Assembly (NCBI GenBank): GCA_031277235.1
Contig: JAITMT010000292.1
Coordinates: forward strand, 1-6,310
DNA: 6,310 nucleotides
Reading direction: 5' to 3'
Source of the DNA: Tannerella sp.
GTDB lineage: Bacteria > Bacteroidota > Bacteroidia > Bacteroidales > Tannerellaceae
Positions 1 to 5,080 of this stretch are shown here, one piece after another. The position numbers and the translations under genes are program-made. Under the pieces are notes generated by a model that saw only the letters and a program-made list of their open reading frames with translations, was not told the origin of the DNA and searched no databases. Each line of letters starts with the position of its first letter. The stretch's first letter is position 1.

Positions 1-18
1 TTCTATAATTTGGTAGTT

Positions 19-932
19 TTATGCCTTAAAAAACCCATCTATAAATTTCATTTTACGCTGTTTAGACAGTCCGTTATGATTGCCCAATTTGTTCTTTAAA
101 TCAGAAAATTGACCGTCTAAAGCATTTGTAGTATTGGGTATCATTAACTCTTTATAATCTTGAAAAACAAACAAATACGGCAAATGTTTTTTCAAACTCA
201 AATAAGCGCTGCGTAAACGTTTATGTGTATAAAAAGTTTTGCCTGTTGAAGGCGACCGGCTGCGTTCGTTCAAATAATTCAACCAACGCAAATGCCAATC
301 ATTCAAGGTATTAACAAACTCCTCTCTTGTTTGTTTTGTGAGTTTCAGCGTTACCTTTTTCAGTTCTATTGCCGCCTGCGTCTTCGGTTTTCGGGTCAAA
401 TAACGCAACACAATTTGTATCCGGTGAAACTGGCACATCTGCATCGGAATATCGCCAAACAACTGAAAAAGTCCCTGTCGCCCATCACGGACAATAGCCT
501 GAATATAAATGCCTCTGCGCCTGATTTCGGCAATACCCGACAAGTACAAGGCGTTGGTTTCATAGCGAACATACTGTTTGTACAGGACAACGCCATCAAG
601 GCTGTTCTTGAAAACCATTACGCCAAATTTGCGACCAAAACAGGTCGTGTCCATCACCACCACCGCAACCCCGGAAAACTCTTTGCGCCGTTCTACAACT
701 ACTTTGTCTATTTTGCGCTGAATAGTATTGCTTGAACAGCCAAAACGCCCGGAAAGTTGTACGCAAGTCTGTTTACCGCTCGAATACAACTGCCACAACT
801 CATCTAAATCAAAGCGTTCTGTTGCCAAAAATTGACGGCCGCAGACATAACATTTGTAACGCTGTTTGCTTTGTGAAAAGCCATTTTTCCTGGTGATTTT
901 GCTACCACAGAAAATACATTTTTTTTACCCAT
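19..932 (-). CDS. IS256-type transposase with N-terminal zinc ribbon; apparent frame break at A8
   Basis: This is a DDE/RNase H-fold transposase of the MULE/IS256-like group, the kind often labelled a variant zinc-binding type in Bacteroidota. The long frame from a TTG at 828 has a helix-turn-helix-like segment (residues about 8-45), a first acidic residue in VVVMDTT (D60), a second in VRDGRQGLF (D115), the CQFH signature (132-135), and a C-terminal TTNALDGQFSDLK block (233-245). The TTG is not the real start. The same frame continues upstream through two CxxC pairs (C-I-F-C-G and C-Y-V-C-G) that form a zinc ribbon, but meets a stop at 927-925. An ATG at 932 begins Met-Gly-Lys-Lys in another frame. 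A run of eight A (926-919) separates the frames, and one extra A or a -1 slip joins them into a protein of about 304 residues with both zinc knuckles. Whether this is programmed slippage, an inactivating mutation or a homopolymer error cannot be decided here. Confidence 0.82.
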
Positions 933-976
933 AATCAACAAATGATGCAAAAAATAAGAATATCAATCTATTATAT

Positions 977-990
977 GGTGATACAGCCTC
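977..990 (-). repeat. Probable right terminal inverted repeat of the IS256-type element
   Basis: On the minus strand this reads GAGGCTGTATCACC and lies about 45 bases upstream of the transposase ATG, where an IS end is expected. IS30-derived coding sequence begins directly after it on the + strand. The matching left repeat is not in the window, so the call rests on position and on the coding break. Confidence 0.5.
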
Positions 991-1378
991 ATTTTTGTCC
1001 ACATGGCCAAAATTGACGGGAAAGAATGCCGAAGAACTTGCAGAAGAAATGGTAAAGTTGCTGAAACCATTTAGAAATCAACTCTATACGATGACATCTG
1101 ACAATGGAAAGGAGTTTGCCATGCATCAAAAAATCAGTGAAAGTCCGAGCGTTCGCGCATCCGTACAAATCCTGCGAAAGAGGCTGCAACGAAAATGCAA
1201 ACCGCCTGATCCGGCAATATATTCCGAAGAAAACGGATTTTGAAATCCTTGATCATGAATATGTTCACCGGGTTCAGCACAAATTGAACAGTAGATCCCG
1301 AAAAAAAACGGTTTTTTTAACACCTTATGAATTTTTTTGAAGTATCTTTGCAACGAAAAAGTTGCATTTGTGACTTGA
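991..1378 (+). pseudogene. IS30-family transposase, 5'-truncated and frameshifted
   Basis: This is the C-terminal half of an IS30 transposase, a DDE recombinase. The first segment (995 to about 1142) reads KLTGKNAEELAEEM and then TMTSDNGKEF, whose D is the second catalytic acid. The frame then changes near 1140-1150, and the second segment reads HPYKSCERGCNENAN (the E of NEN is the third catalytic acid), then LIRQYIPKK, then LTPYEFF with a stop at 1338-1340. One more T in the T7 run at 1332-1338 would extend the protein through LKYLCNEKVAFVT to a TGA at 1376-1378, a plausible native C-terminus for this family. The first catalytic Asp and the N-terminal helix-turn-helix are missing because of the upstream insertion. 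The usual Asp before the PY motif is His here. The gene is clearly non-functional. Confidence 0.85.
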
Positions 1379-1380
1379 AT
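991..1380 (+). mobile_element. IS30-family insertion sequence remnant (3' part)
   Basis: This is the 3' part of an IS30-family element. Its left side is cut by the IS256-type element at about 990. Its right end is placed near 1380, where the sequence GTTGCATTTGTGACTTGAAT ends and interrupted toxin coding sequence resumes on the other strand. The 5' part, if it still exists, should lie to the left of the IS256-type element outside the window. Confidence 0.7.
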
Positions 1381-1609
1381 GTGCGCCCTTCAGCGGATGC
1401 GGGAAGTATTTTTCATCAAGTTTCTCGCCTTTGGCTACCGTAACTATGACTTCTTCGAGCAGGTTCAGATCCAGATTGCGTTTATACGATAATTTTACAG
1501 TTTTCTTGAAGACGTTGGTTTTGAATGCATTATAGATAAAATTATCGTAACTTTCAAGAGCCTTGAAAAATTCGTCAGCCGTCTTGCGCTTTATCTTTTC
1601 CGCCGCCAT
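1381..1609 (-). pseudogene. YafQ/RelE-family toxin, C-terminally truncated by IS30
   Basis: The open frame from an ATG at 1609 contains TNVFKKTVKLSYKRN, LDLNLLEEVIVTVAKGEKL and KYFPHPLKG, which follow the start and middle of YafQ-type ribosome-dependent mRNA endonucleases of the RelE superfamily. After HPLKGAH the frame runs into IS30 end sequence, so the last third, including the C-terminal catalytic His of YafQ, is gone. The first 28 residues, containing TADEFFKALES, look more like the C-terminal tail of an antitoxin than a toxin N-terminus. An ATG at 1530 lies in a different frame just before the toxin-like part. The simplest reading is that small indels fused the antitoxin tail to the toxin; a natural N-terminal extension is possible. 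Toxin activity is not expected. Confidence 0.68.
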
Positions 1610-1793
1610 CTCCTACTGTTTTTTTTCCCGGACCGTTCACAAAGGTAACCCGCCCCTTGTCGATATCTTCAAAGGCTTGTTCCAGAACTGTTTTGGGCGT
1701 TTTCGTACGAAAAACTCCGAGTGAGAGTATGAATTCAAGCGTCTTTTGTGCCATCCGGTTACGGGCGTTATATTCCAAAGTTATCGTTGCCAT
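1575..1793 (-). CDS. Antitoxin-like small protein of a YafQ/RelE-type TA pair, C-terminus possibly frameshifted
   Basis: This 72-residue protein begins MATITLEYNARNRMAQKTLE, followed by FILSLGVF and LEQAFEDIDKGRVTFVNGP. It resembles short antitoxins found beside YafQ/RelE toxins in Bacteroidota: an N-terminal strand and helix for DNA binding or dimerisation, then an EDIDKGRVT-type linker. It overlaps the toxin frame by 35 bases, as expected of a TA operon with the antitoxin first. The last 15 or so residues, rich in Gly, Lys and Asp, look unnatural and follow an A8 run (1626-1619). A +1 shift would lead into TADEFFKALES, a more typical antitoxin C-terminus, so the toxin-binding tail may have been lost. 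A TATCTTTG promoter-like element lies upstream. The family assignment comes from general resemblance and context. Confidence 0.62.
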   Translation of the reverse strand: MATITLEYNARNRMAQKTLEFILSLGVFRTKTPKTVLEQAFEDIDKGRVTFVNGPGKKTVGDGGGKDKAQDG

Positions 1794-1817
1794 ATTTTTT
1801 CTTTTGTTTTACCGCGC

Positions 1818-1825
1818 CAAAGATA
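1818..1825 (-). promoter_or_regulatory. Bacteroidota -7 element of the toxin-antitoxin operon
   Basis: The minus strand reads TATCTTTG, matching TAnnTTTG, 24 bases upstream of the antitoxin ATG. I see no clear TTTG element about 20 bases further upstream, so the -33 part is weak or absent. Confidence 0.5.
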
Positions 1826-1910
1826 GTGAAAATCTTTTAATCGAATGCTGTTTTTTCAAATATTTTTCAATGGATAGTTTTCGATTTTTCGAGACATTTC
1901 TTTGATTTGG

Positions 1911-1929
1911 AATAGTTTATGATACTATT
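1911..1929. repeat. Inverted repeat AATAGT-N7-ACTATT, possible operator upstream of oxyR
   Basis: This is a perfect 6-base inverted repeat (AATAGT at 1911-1916, ACTATT at 1924-1929) about 105 bases upstream of the oxyR -7 element. It contains ATAG and CTAT tetranucleotides like the half-sites of the E. coli OxyR box, but they are 9 bases apart rather than 7 and the second pair of half-sites is not evident. An operator role is speculative. Confidence 0.3.
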
Positions 1930-2032
1930 TCGGGCGATTTTCTTCTGTTCGAAAGAGAATTGGGATTGTTATTTGTATATAAATGTAATGTTAAATTTTC
2001 ATGCGGATAACATAAATCAAACTGATATTTTC

Positions 2033-2040
2033 TATCTTTG
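2033..2040 (+). promoter_or_regulatory. oxyR -7 promoter element
   Basis: TATCTTTG matches the Bacteroidota TAnnTTTG consensus and ends 22 bases before the oxyR ATG, giving a short leader. No good TTTG-type -33 element is seen about 20 bases upstream, which would fit a promoter needing an activator. Confidence 0.6.
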
Positions 2041-2062
2041 CATCAATAAAATCTATTAAGAG

Positions 2063-3022
2063 ATGAATATAAACATACAACAATTGGAATATGTGGTGGC
2101 TGTGGACACGTATCGCCACTTTGCGCGGGCGGCGGAATCGTGTTTCGTGACGCAGCCGACGCTGAGCATGATGATTCAAAAATTGGAAGATGAACTGAAT
2201 ATCAAGATCTTCGACCGCTCGACGCATCCCGTGGAACCGACGCCCATCGGACGGCAAATCATTGAACAGGCGCGGATTGCGCTGCGTCATTTCCGCCAAA
2301 TCAAGGAAATTGCCGACAACGAACGGAATATCGTGAAGGGCGCTTTCCGGCTGGGAATTATTCCGACCATTGCTCCCTATCTGATACCGGAACTGCTTCG
2401 CCGTCAGAACGAAACCCGAAATGAAATCACGCTGACGCTGCACGAAAACACGACCGCCCAAATCATCAAAAAACTGCAAAACGGGACGCTGGACGGCGGT
2501 TTGATGGCAGGTCCGCTGTATCACGACAAACTGACGGAATATCCGGTGTACTACGAAAAATTTTACGCCTACGTGTCTCCCGAAGAAAAAATTTATGCCG
2601 AAAACGAAGTGGATCTGGACAGCATCGACATTAACCGCATCTGGCTGCTGGAAAACGAGCATTGTCTGCGCGGACAGGTCGAACATCTGTGCCAGATGAA
2701 ACAGAAGGCGAAAAACAATTCTCCTGCGGTGCAGTACGAAGCGGGAAGCATTGATACACTGATACATGTCGTTGACCACAATGGAGGCATGACGATTATC
2801 CCGGAAATGTCAGCGATGCGGCTGAGCGAGGAACAGCAAGTTCATCTTCGCAACTTCAAAAATACATCCGCCTACCGCGAGGCGTCGCTGATGGTCAGCA
2901 ACGACTATGTGCGCAAATCCATGCTGAACGAGGTGTTGAATATTATCCGGGCGTCCGTTCCGCGCTCGATGCAGGATGTGCGGCTGAAGGAGTTTGTAGT
3001 GGAACTGGGAAAGATTGGTTGA
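2063..3022 (+). CDS. oxyR: OxyR, hydrogen peroxide-responsive LysR-family regulator
   Basis: OxyR is a cytoplasmic tetrameric LysR-type regulator that senses peroxide through a disulfide and activates genes such as catalase, peroxiredoxins and Dps. The 319 residues match the family length. Residues 1-60 form the winged helix-turn-helix (FARAAESCFVTQPTLSMMIQ as recognition region), then a linker helix, then the substrate-binding-like domain from about residue 92. The regulatory segment ENEHCLRGQVEHLC places Cys201 and Cys210 exactly nine residues apart, as Cys199 and Cys208 are in E. coli OxyR. The following segment GSIDTLIHVVDHNGGMTIIPE matches the OxyR core. The threonine in the IIPTIAPYLIPE stretch (Thr102) fits the peroxide-binding pocket. 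The ATG at 2063 is preceded by a -7 element 22 bases upstream. The gene is monocistronic here; its usual targets are not in view. Confidence 0.95.
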   Translation: MNINIQQLEYVVAVDTYRHFARAAESCFVTQPTLSMMIQKLEDELNIKIFDRSTHPVEPTPIGRQIIEQARIALRHFRQIKEIADNERNIVKGAFRLGIIPTIAPYLIPELLRRQNETRNEITLTLHENTTAQIIKKLQNGTLDGGLMAGPLYHDKLTEYPVYYEKFYAYVSPEEKIYAENEVDLDSIDINRIWLLENEHCLRGQVEHLCQMKQKAKNNSPAVQYEAGSIDTLIHVVDHNGGMTIIPEMSAMRLSEEQQVHLRNFKNTSAYREASLMVSNDYVRKSMLNEVLNIIRASVPRSMQDVRLKEFVVELGKIG

Positions 3023-3059
3023 AAAAACAATTGATAACTCGCTTAAAAACAGGTTGGAG

Positions 3060-3093
3060 AGCGAAATTTCTTTTGGCTAACCGGCATTTCGCT
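3060..3093. repeat. Inverted repeat between oxyR and mtgA
   Basis: AGCGAAAT (3060-3067) and ATTTCGCT (3086-3093) form an 8-base stem with an 18-base loop, 38 bases after the oxyR stop. No T run follows, so it is not a standard intrinsic terminator. Its right arm touches the -33 element of the mtgA promoter, so it could be an oxyR 3' hairpin or an operator site. Confidence 0.35.
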
Positions 3094-3123
3094 TGTAAAT
3101 CCAAATATTTTCCCGTAAGTTTG
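3093..3123 (+). promoter_or_regulatory. mtgA promoter (TTG-N20-TAAGTTTG)
   Basis: The -33-like TTG is at 3093-3095 and the -7 element TAAGTTTG at 3116-3123, 20 bases apart, which fits the Bacteroides sigma factor consensus. Transcription would start near 3130, leaving a leader of about 15 bases before the mtgA ATG. Confidence 0.65.
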
Positions 3124-3145
3124 CAGCGAATATTACATCGTTTGG

Positions 3146-3871
3146 ATGAATTATAGCCGGATAAAAAAAGGATTATGGGGTATTGTGCGATGGATAAAAA
3201 ATCTGTTGGTAGCGTTTTTTATCCTGAGTCTGTTTTTTGTATTCCTGTATAAATATGTTCCGGTTTATTATACCCCCCTGATGCTGACCCGCTCCATTGA
3301 ACAGAAGATTCGCATTAAGCATCAATGGGTTCCACTTTCCAACATCTCTCCGCATCTGGTGCAAGCCGTTGTGGCATCGGAAGATAATTTATTCCTTGAG
3401 CATAACGGTTTTGACTTCGACCAAATCGAAATCGCTCAACAGGAAGCGGCAAAAGGCAAAAGACTGCGGGGGGCGAGCACCATTTCGCAGCAGACGGCTA
3501 AAAATGTTTTTCTTTTTCCGCACCGTTCCTGGATTCGGAAAGGGCTTGAAGCCTATTTTACGGTGTTGATTGAATGGGTCTGGGGAAAAAAGCGGATTAT
3601 GGAGGTGTATCTTAATTCCATCGAAATGGGAGACGGGATTTTCGGCGTACAGGCTGTGGCGGAAGCCCATTTCCACACGACTGCCGACAGGCTGACCGCT
3701 CCGCAGTCGGCATTGATTGCGGCTTCACTTCCGAATCCGAGAAGGTTTCATTCGGACAAACCCTCTGCCTACCTGCTGAAACGACAAGCGGCGATTATTT
3801 CGCTGATGTGGAAAATAGAACCGGTCAAATTCGACAAGCCGCCTCAAAAAGGAAAAGGGAAAAGAAAATGA
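3146..3871 (+). CDS. mtgA: MtgA, monofunctional biosynthetic peptidoglycan transglycosylase
   Basis: This inner-membrane glycosyltransferase of family GT51 polymerises lipid II into glycan strands with no attached transpeptidase domain. The 241 residues match MtgA length (E. coli 242). A basic N-terminus is followed by one membrane segment (about residues 19-40), then the periplasmic catalytic domain. The GT51 motifs appear in order: EDNLFLEHNGFD (79-90, with the catalytic Glu79), RGASTISQQTAKNVFL (108-123), KKRIMEVYLNSIEMGDGIFG (148-167, with the second Glu) and ALIAASLPNPRRF (189-201). A Lys-rich tail (231-241) ends the protein. It has its own promoter, so it is probably not an operon partner of oxyR. 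Its transcript would end at the terminator near 4050-4087, since the closer hairpin at 3891-3922 has no T run on this strand. Confidence 0.96.
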   Translation: MNYSRIKKGLWGIVRWIKNLLVAFFILSLFFVFLYKYVPVYYTPLMLTRSIEQKIRIKHQWVPLSNISPHLVQAVVASEDNLFLEHNGFDFDQIEIAQQEAAKGKRLRGASTISQQTAKNVFLFPHRSWIRKGLEAYFTVLIEWVWGKKRIMEVYLNSIEMGDGIFGVQAVAEAHFHTTADRLTAPQSALIAASLPNPRRFHSDKPSAYLLKRQAAIISLMWKIEPVKFDKPPQKGKGKRK

Positions 3872-3882
3872 TTCCGACATTC

Positions 3883-3970
3883 AAAAAAAAGTGAGGCACC
3901 CATCTTCACAGACCTGCCTCACATTGCTTACGTTAAATTCATTATTCGTGAATTTTTGATTTTGTGTATA
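3883..3970 (-). ncRNA. Candidate small RNA between mtgA and the BON-LysM operon
   Basis: A minus-strand -7 element TACCTTTG (3984-3977) predicts a start near 3970. A GC-rich 8-base stem (3922-3915 with 3898-3891) followed by eight T (3890-3883) forms a clean intrinsic terminator about 85 bases later. Between them is a weaker AU hairpin (AAATTC 3955-3950 with GAATTT 3940-3935). No open frame longer than a few codons fits inside. The BON-LysM operon already has its own terminator at 4050-4087, so this hairpin has no other obvious transcript to end. No known RNA family was recognised. Expression is not shown. Confidence 0.42.
3891..3922 (-). terminator. Intrinsic terminator on the minus strand
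   Basis: GTGAGGCA and TGCCTCAC pair around a 16-base loop, and on the minus strand the stem is followed directly by eight T (3890-3883). On the + strand the A run precedes the stem and no T run follows, so it works for minus-strand transcripts. Confidence 0.75.
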
Positions 3971-3976
3971 ACGGTG

Positions 3977-3984
3977 CAAAGGTA
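3977..3984 (-). promoter_or_regulatory. Minus-strand -7 element of the candidate small RNA
   Basis: The minus strand reads TACCTTTG followed by CA, a common form of the Bacteroidota -7 box. A TTTG-type -33 element at the normal distance is not evident; two TTTG copies lie too close upstream. Confidence 0.45.
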
Positions 3985-4047
3985 CGGCAAATAGCAAACC
4001 CGCGCATTGATGTATGCTAAGAAAACTTTTTTTTGAGGATTTTTAAC

Positions 4048-4087
4048 AAAAAAAAGACGAACCGCATAAAACCGATTCGTCTTTTTT
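4048..4087. terminator. Bidirectional terminator between mtgA and the BON-LysM operon
   Basis: AAAAAAGACGAA (4050-4061) and TTCGTCTTTTTT (4076-4087) form a 12-base stem with a 14-base loop. The stem is flanked by an A run on the left and a T run on the right, so it can end transcripts from both sides. It lies 19 bases past the stop of the LysM gene and about 180 bases past the mtgA stop. Confidence 0.82.
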
Positions 4088-4106
4088 ATAACTGATTGTT
4101 AGATAC

Positions 4107-4484
4107 TTAAACAGGTATCTTGATTTTTTGACCCGGATAAATCAGATTGGGATCTTTGATCGTATCCTTGTTCGCTTCAAAGATCTTTTGCCACGTCATG
4201 CCCGAATATTTACCTGCAATTTTGCTGAGGCTGTCGCCCGACTTGACTTCATACACTTCTTCGACGGGGTCGCCGCCGGGTTTCACTTCCAGTTTCAACA
4301 CCATGTCGCCGGAACGCATTTCGGGGTCTATCTCATTGTATAAATCCCAGATTTTGTTTTTCACGGATGCGAAAGTTGTTCCCGTAACATAGAGAACGTT
4401 GTTCTGCTCGACAACCCTCAAGTCATCCACGGCTGAATCTTTGGCATACTGAATCAATCTTGCATATTTGTCCTGTAAAGCCAT
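4107..4484 (-). CDS. BON-LysM domain protein, Kbp/YgaU-like
   Basis: This 125-residue protein has no signal peptide. Residues about 1-68 form a degenerate BON domain (VVEQNNVLYVTGTTFASVKN), and residues 77-124 form a LysM domain (VYEVKSGDSLSKIAGKYSG, then WQKIFEANKDTIKDPNLIYPGQKIKIP). The same order is seen in E. coli Kbp (YgaU), a 149-residue potassium-binding protein, and in proteins annotated as LysM peptidoglycan-binding proteins. LysM usually binds N-acetylglucosamine polymers, but without an export signal a cytoplasmic role is at least as likely. Only 2 bases separate its ATG from the stop of the BON lipoprotein gene, so the two are co-transcribed. Whether it binds potassium or cell wall cannot be told from the sequence. 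Confidence 0.88.
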   Translation of the reverse strand: MALQDKYARLIQYAKDSAVDDLRVVEQNNVLYVTGTTFASVKNKIWDLYNEIDPEMRSGDMVLKLEVKPGGDPVEEVYEVKSGDSLSKIAGKYSGMTWQKIFEANKDTIKDPNLIYPGQKIKIPV

Positions 4485-4486
4485 CG

Positions 4487-4966
4487 TTACTTGAGTGTTA
4501 ACTGGTTAAGAACTTGCTTGGGAGACGCTTCGTTGGCAATCTGCATAATCTTTTCGAGATCAGTCTTTTTGGCTTCGCCAGTCAGCGTTACCACGCCGTC
4601 CTGCACTGCCGTTACGACCTTGTCAAAACCTGCCGCCGTGAATGCTGCGCTGATAGTACTCATCAAGGTTTCATCGGGGTTAATCACAACAGGAGGCACG
4701 ACCTGAATGTTGTTCGCAACGCTTTTCAAACCTTTCACCGCTTTGACAGCCGTTTCGATGGCTGCTTTTACATCTTCGGTTTCAACGACTCCCGTCAAGG
4801 TTGCCACGCCTTCCTTAACTTCCGAAACGATGCCTTCCGGAATACCGGGCACTGCTTTCAGAGCCGTCTCAACTGCTGTTTGCAATTGTTGATCGCTTGG
4901 TTTACAGGAGTTTAATGTAACTCCTAAAAATAATACACTCACGAAAATCAGAACTAACTTCTTCAT
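4487..4966 (-). CDS. Double-BON-domain lipoprotein, OsmY-like
   Basis: This 159-residue protein begins with a lipoprotein signal peptide ending in a LNSC lipobox with Cys21. Two BON domains follow: residues about 26-90 (VKEGVATLTGVVETEDVKAA) and about 98-158 (VQDGVVTLTGEAKKTDLEKI), each with the conserved V-x-L-x-G turn. The domains are joined by a Pro-rich linker (VVPPVVINP). BON domains occur in OsmY, DolP and similar envelope proteins, where they bind phospholipid or support membrane integrity under stress. The protein is expected to be membrane anchored facing the periplasm. It is the first gene of a two-gene operon with the BON-LysM protein. The A/T-rich leader has no Shine-Dalgarno sequence, as usual in this phylum. 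Confidence 0.88.
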   Translation of the reverse strand: MKKLVLIFVSVLFLGVTLNSCKPSDQQLQTAVETALKAVPGIPEGIVSEVKEGVATLTGVVETEDVKAAIETAVKAVKGLKSVANNIQVVPPVVINPDETLMSTISAAFTAAGFDKVVTAVQDGVVTLTGEAKKTDLEKIMQIANEASPKQVLNQLTLK

Positions 4967-5032
4967 TTTAATTTAATTTTTAAGTTTGTAAATAATGAAA
5001 ATAATACTTCTGTTTTTAATAAATAAGTGCCG

Positions 5033-5040
5033 CAAAGGTA
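5033..5040 (-). promoter_or_regulatory. -7 element of the BON-LysM operon
   Basis: The minus strand reads TACCTTTG, 66 bases upstream of the lipoprotein ATG, and begins just after the S41 peptidase gene ends. A TTTG (5067-5064) lies 23 bases upstream, slightly farther than the usual 19-21, so the -33 assignment is weak. Confidence 0.6.
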
Positions 5041-5080
5041 ATTATTATTTTTTTATGATGTGTCAAAAATTTCAAAAAAA

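Larger units (their letters stand above)
1..990 (-). mobile_element. IS256-type insertion sequence (zinc-ribbon transposase variant), left end outside window
   Basis: The element is defined by its transposase gene on the minus strand and by a probable right terminal repeat at 977-990, which reads GAGGCTGTATCACC on the minus strand. The boundary near 990 is supported because recognisable IS30 transposase coding sequence starts immediately beyond it. The transposase stop codon is at 19-21, so only 18 bases of the downstream end are present. I found no inverted copy of the right terminal sequence there, so the left end and the target duplication lie outside the window. The exact right boundary is inferred and could be off by a few bases. 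Confidence 0.7.
1794..2062. other. Divergent intergenic region between antitoxin and oxyR
   Basis: This AT-rich stretch carries no convincing gene. A frame of 82 codons on the + strand (1657-1905) is mostly antisense to the antitoxin and resembles nothing. The region holds outward-facing TATCTTTG elements for the antitoxin (1818-1825) and for oxyR (2033-2040), and an inverted repeat at 1911-1929. Confidence 0.7.

Noticed and set aside
1..25. Apparent similarity of TCTATAATTTGGTAGT near the left edge to TCTATTATATGGTGAT at about 967-982, considered as IS ends
   Set aside because: The two copies are in the same orientation, so they cannot be terminal inverted repeats, and the match is imperfect in AT-rich sequence.
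292..735. Open frame of 147 codons on the + strand
   Set aside because: It lies antisense to the transposase, has no recognisable domain, and the minus-strand frame carries clear transposase motifs.
1991..2779. Open frame of 262 codons on the minus strand
   Set aside because: It is antisense to oxyR. Its His/Phe/Arg-rich composition is typical of the reverse of a real gene, while oxyR is unmistakable on the + strand.
3891..3922. Terminator of mtgA on the + strand
   Set aside because: The T run needed for intrinsic termination is present only on the minus strand; on the + strand the stem is preceded by A and followed by mixed sequence.
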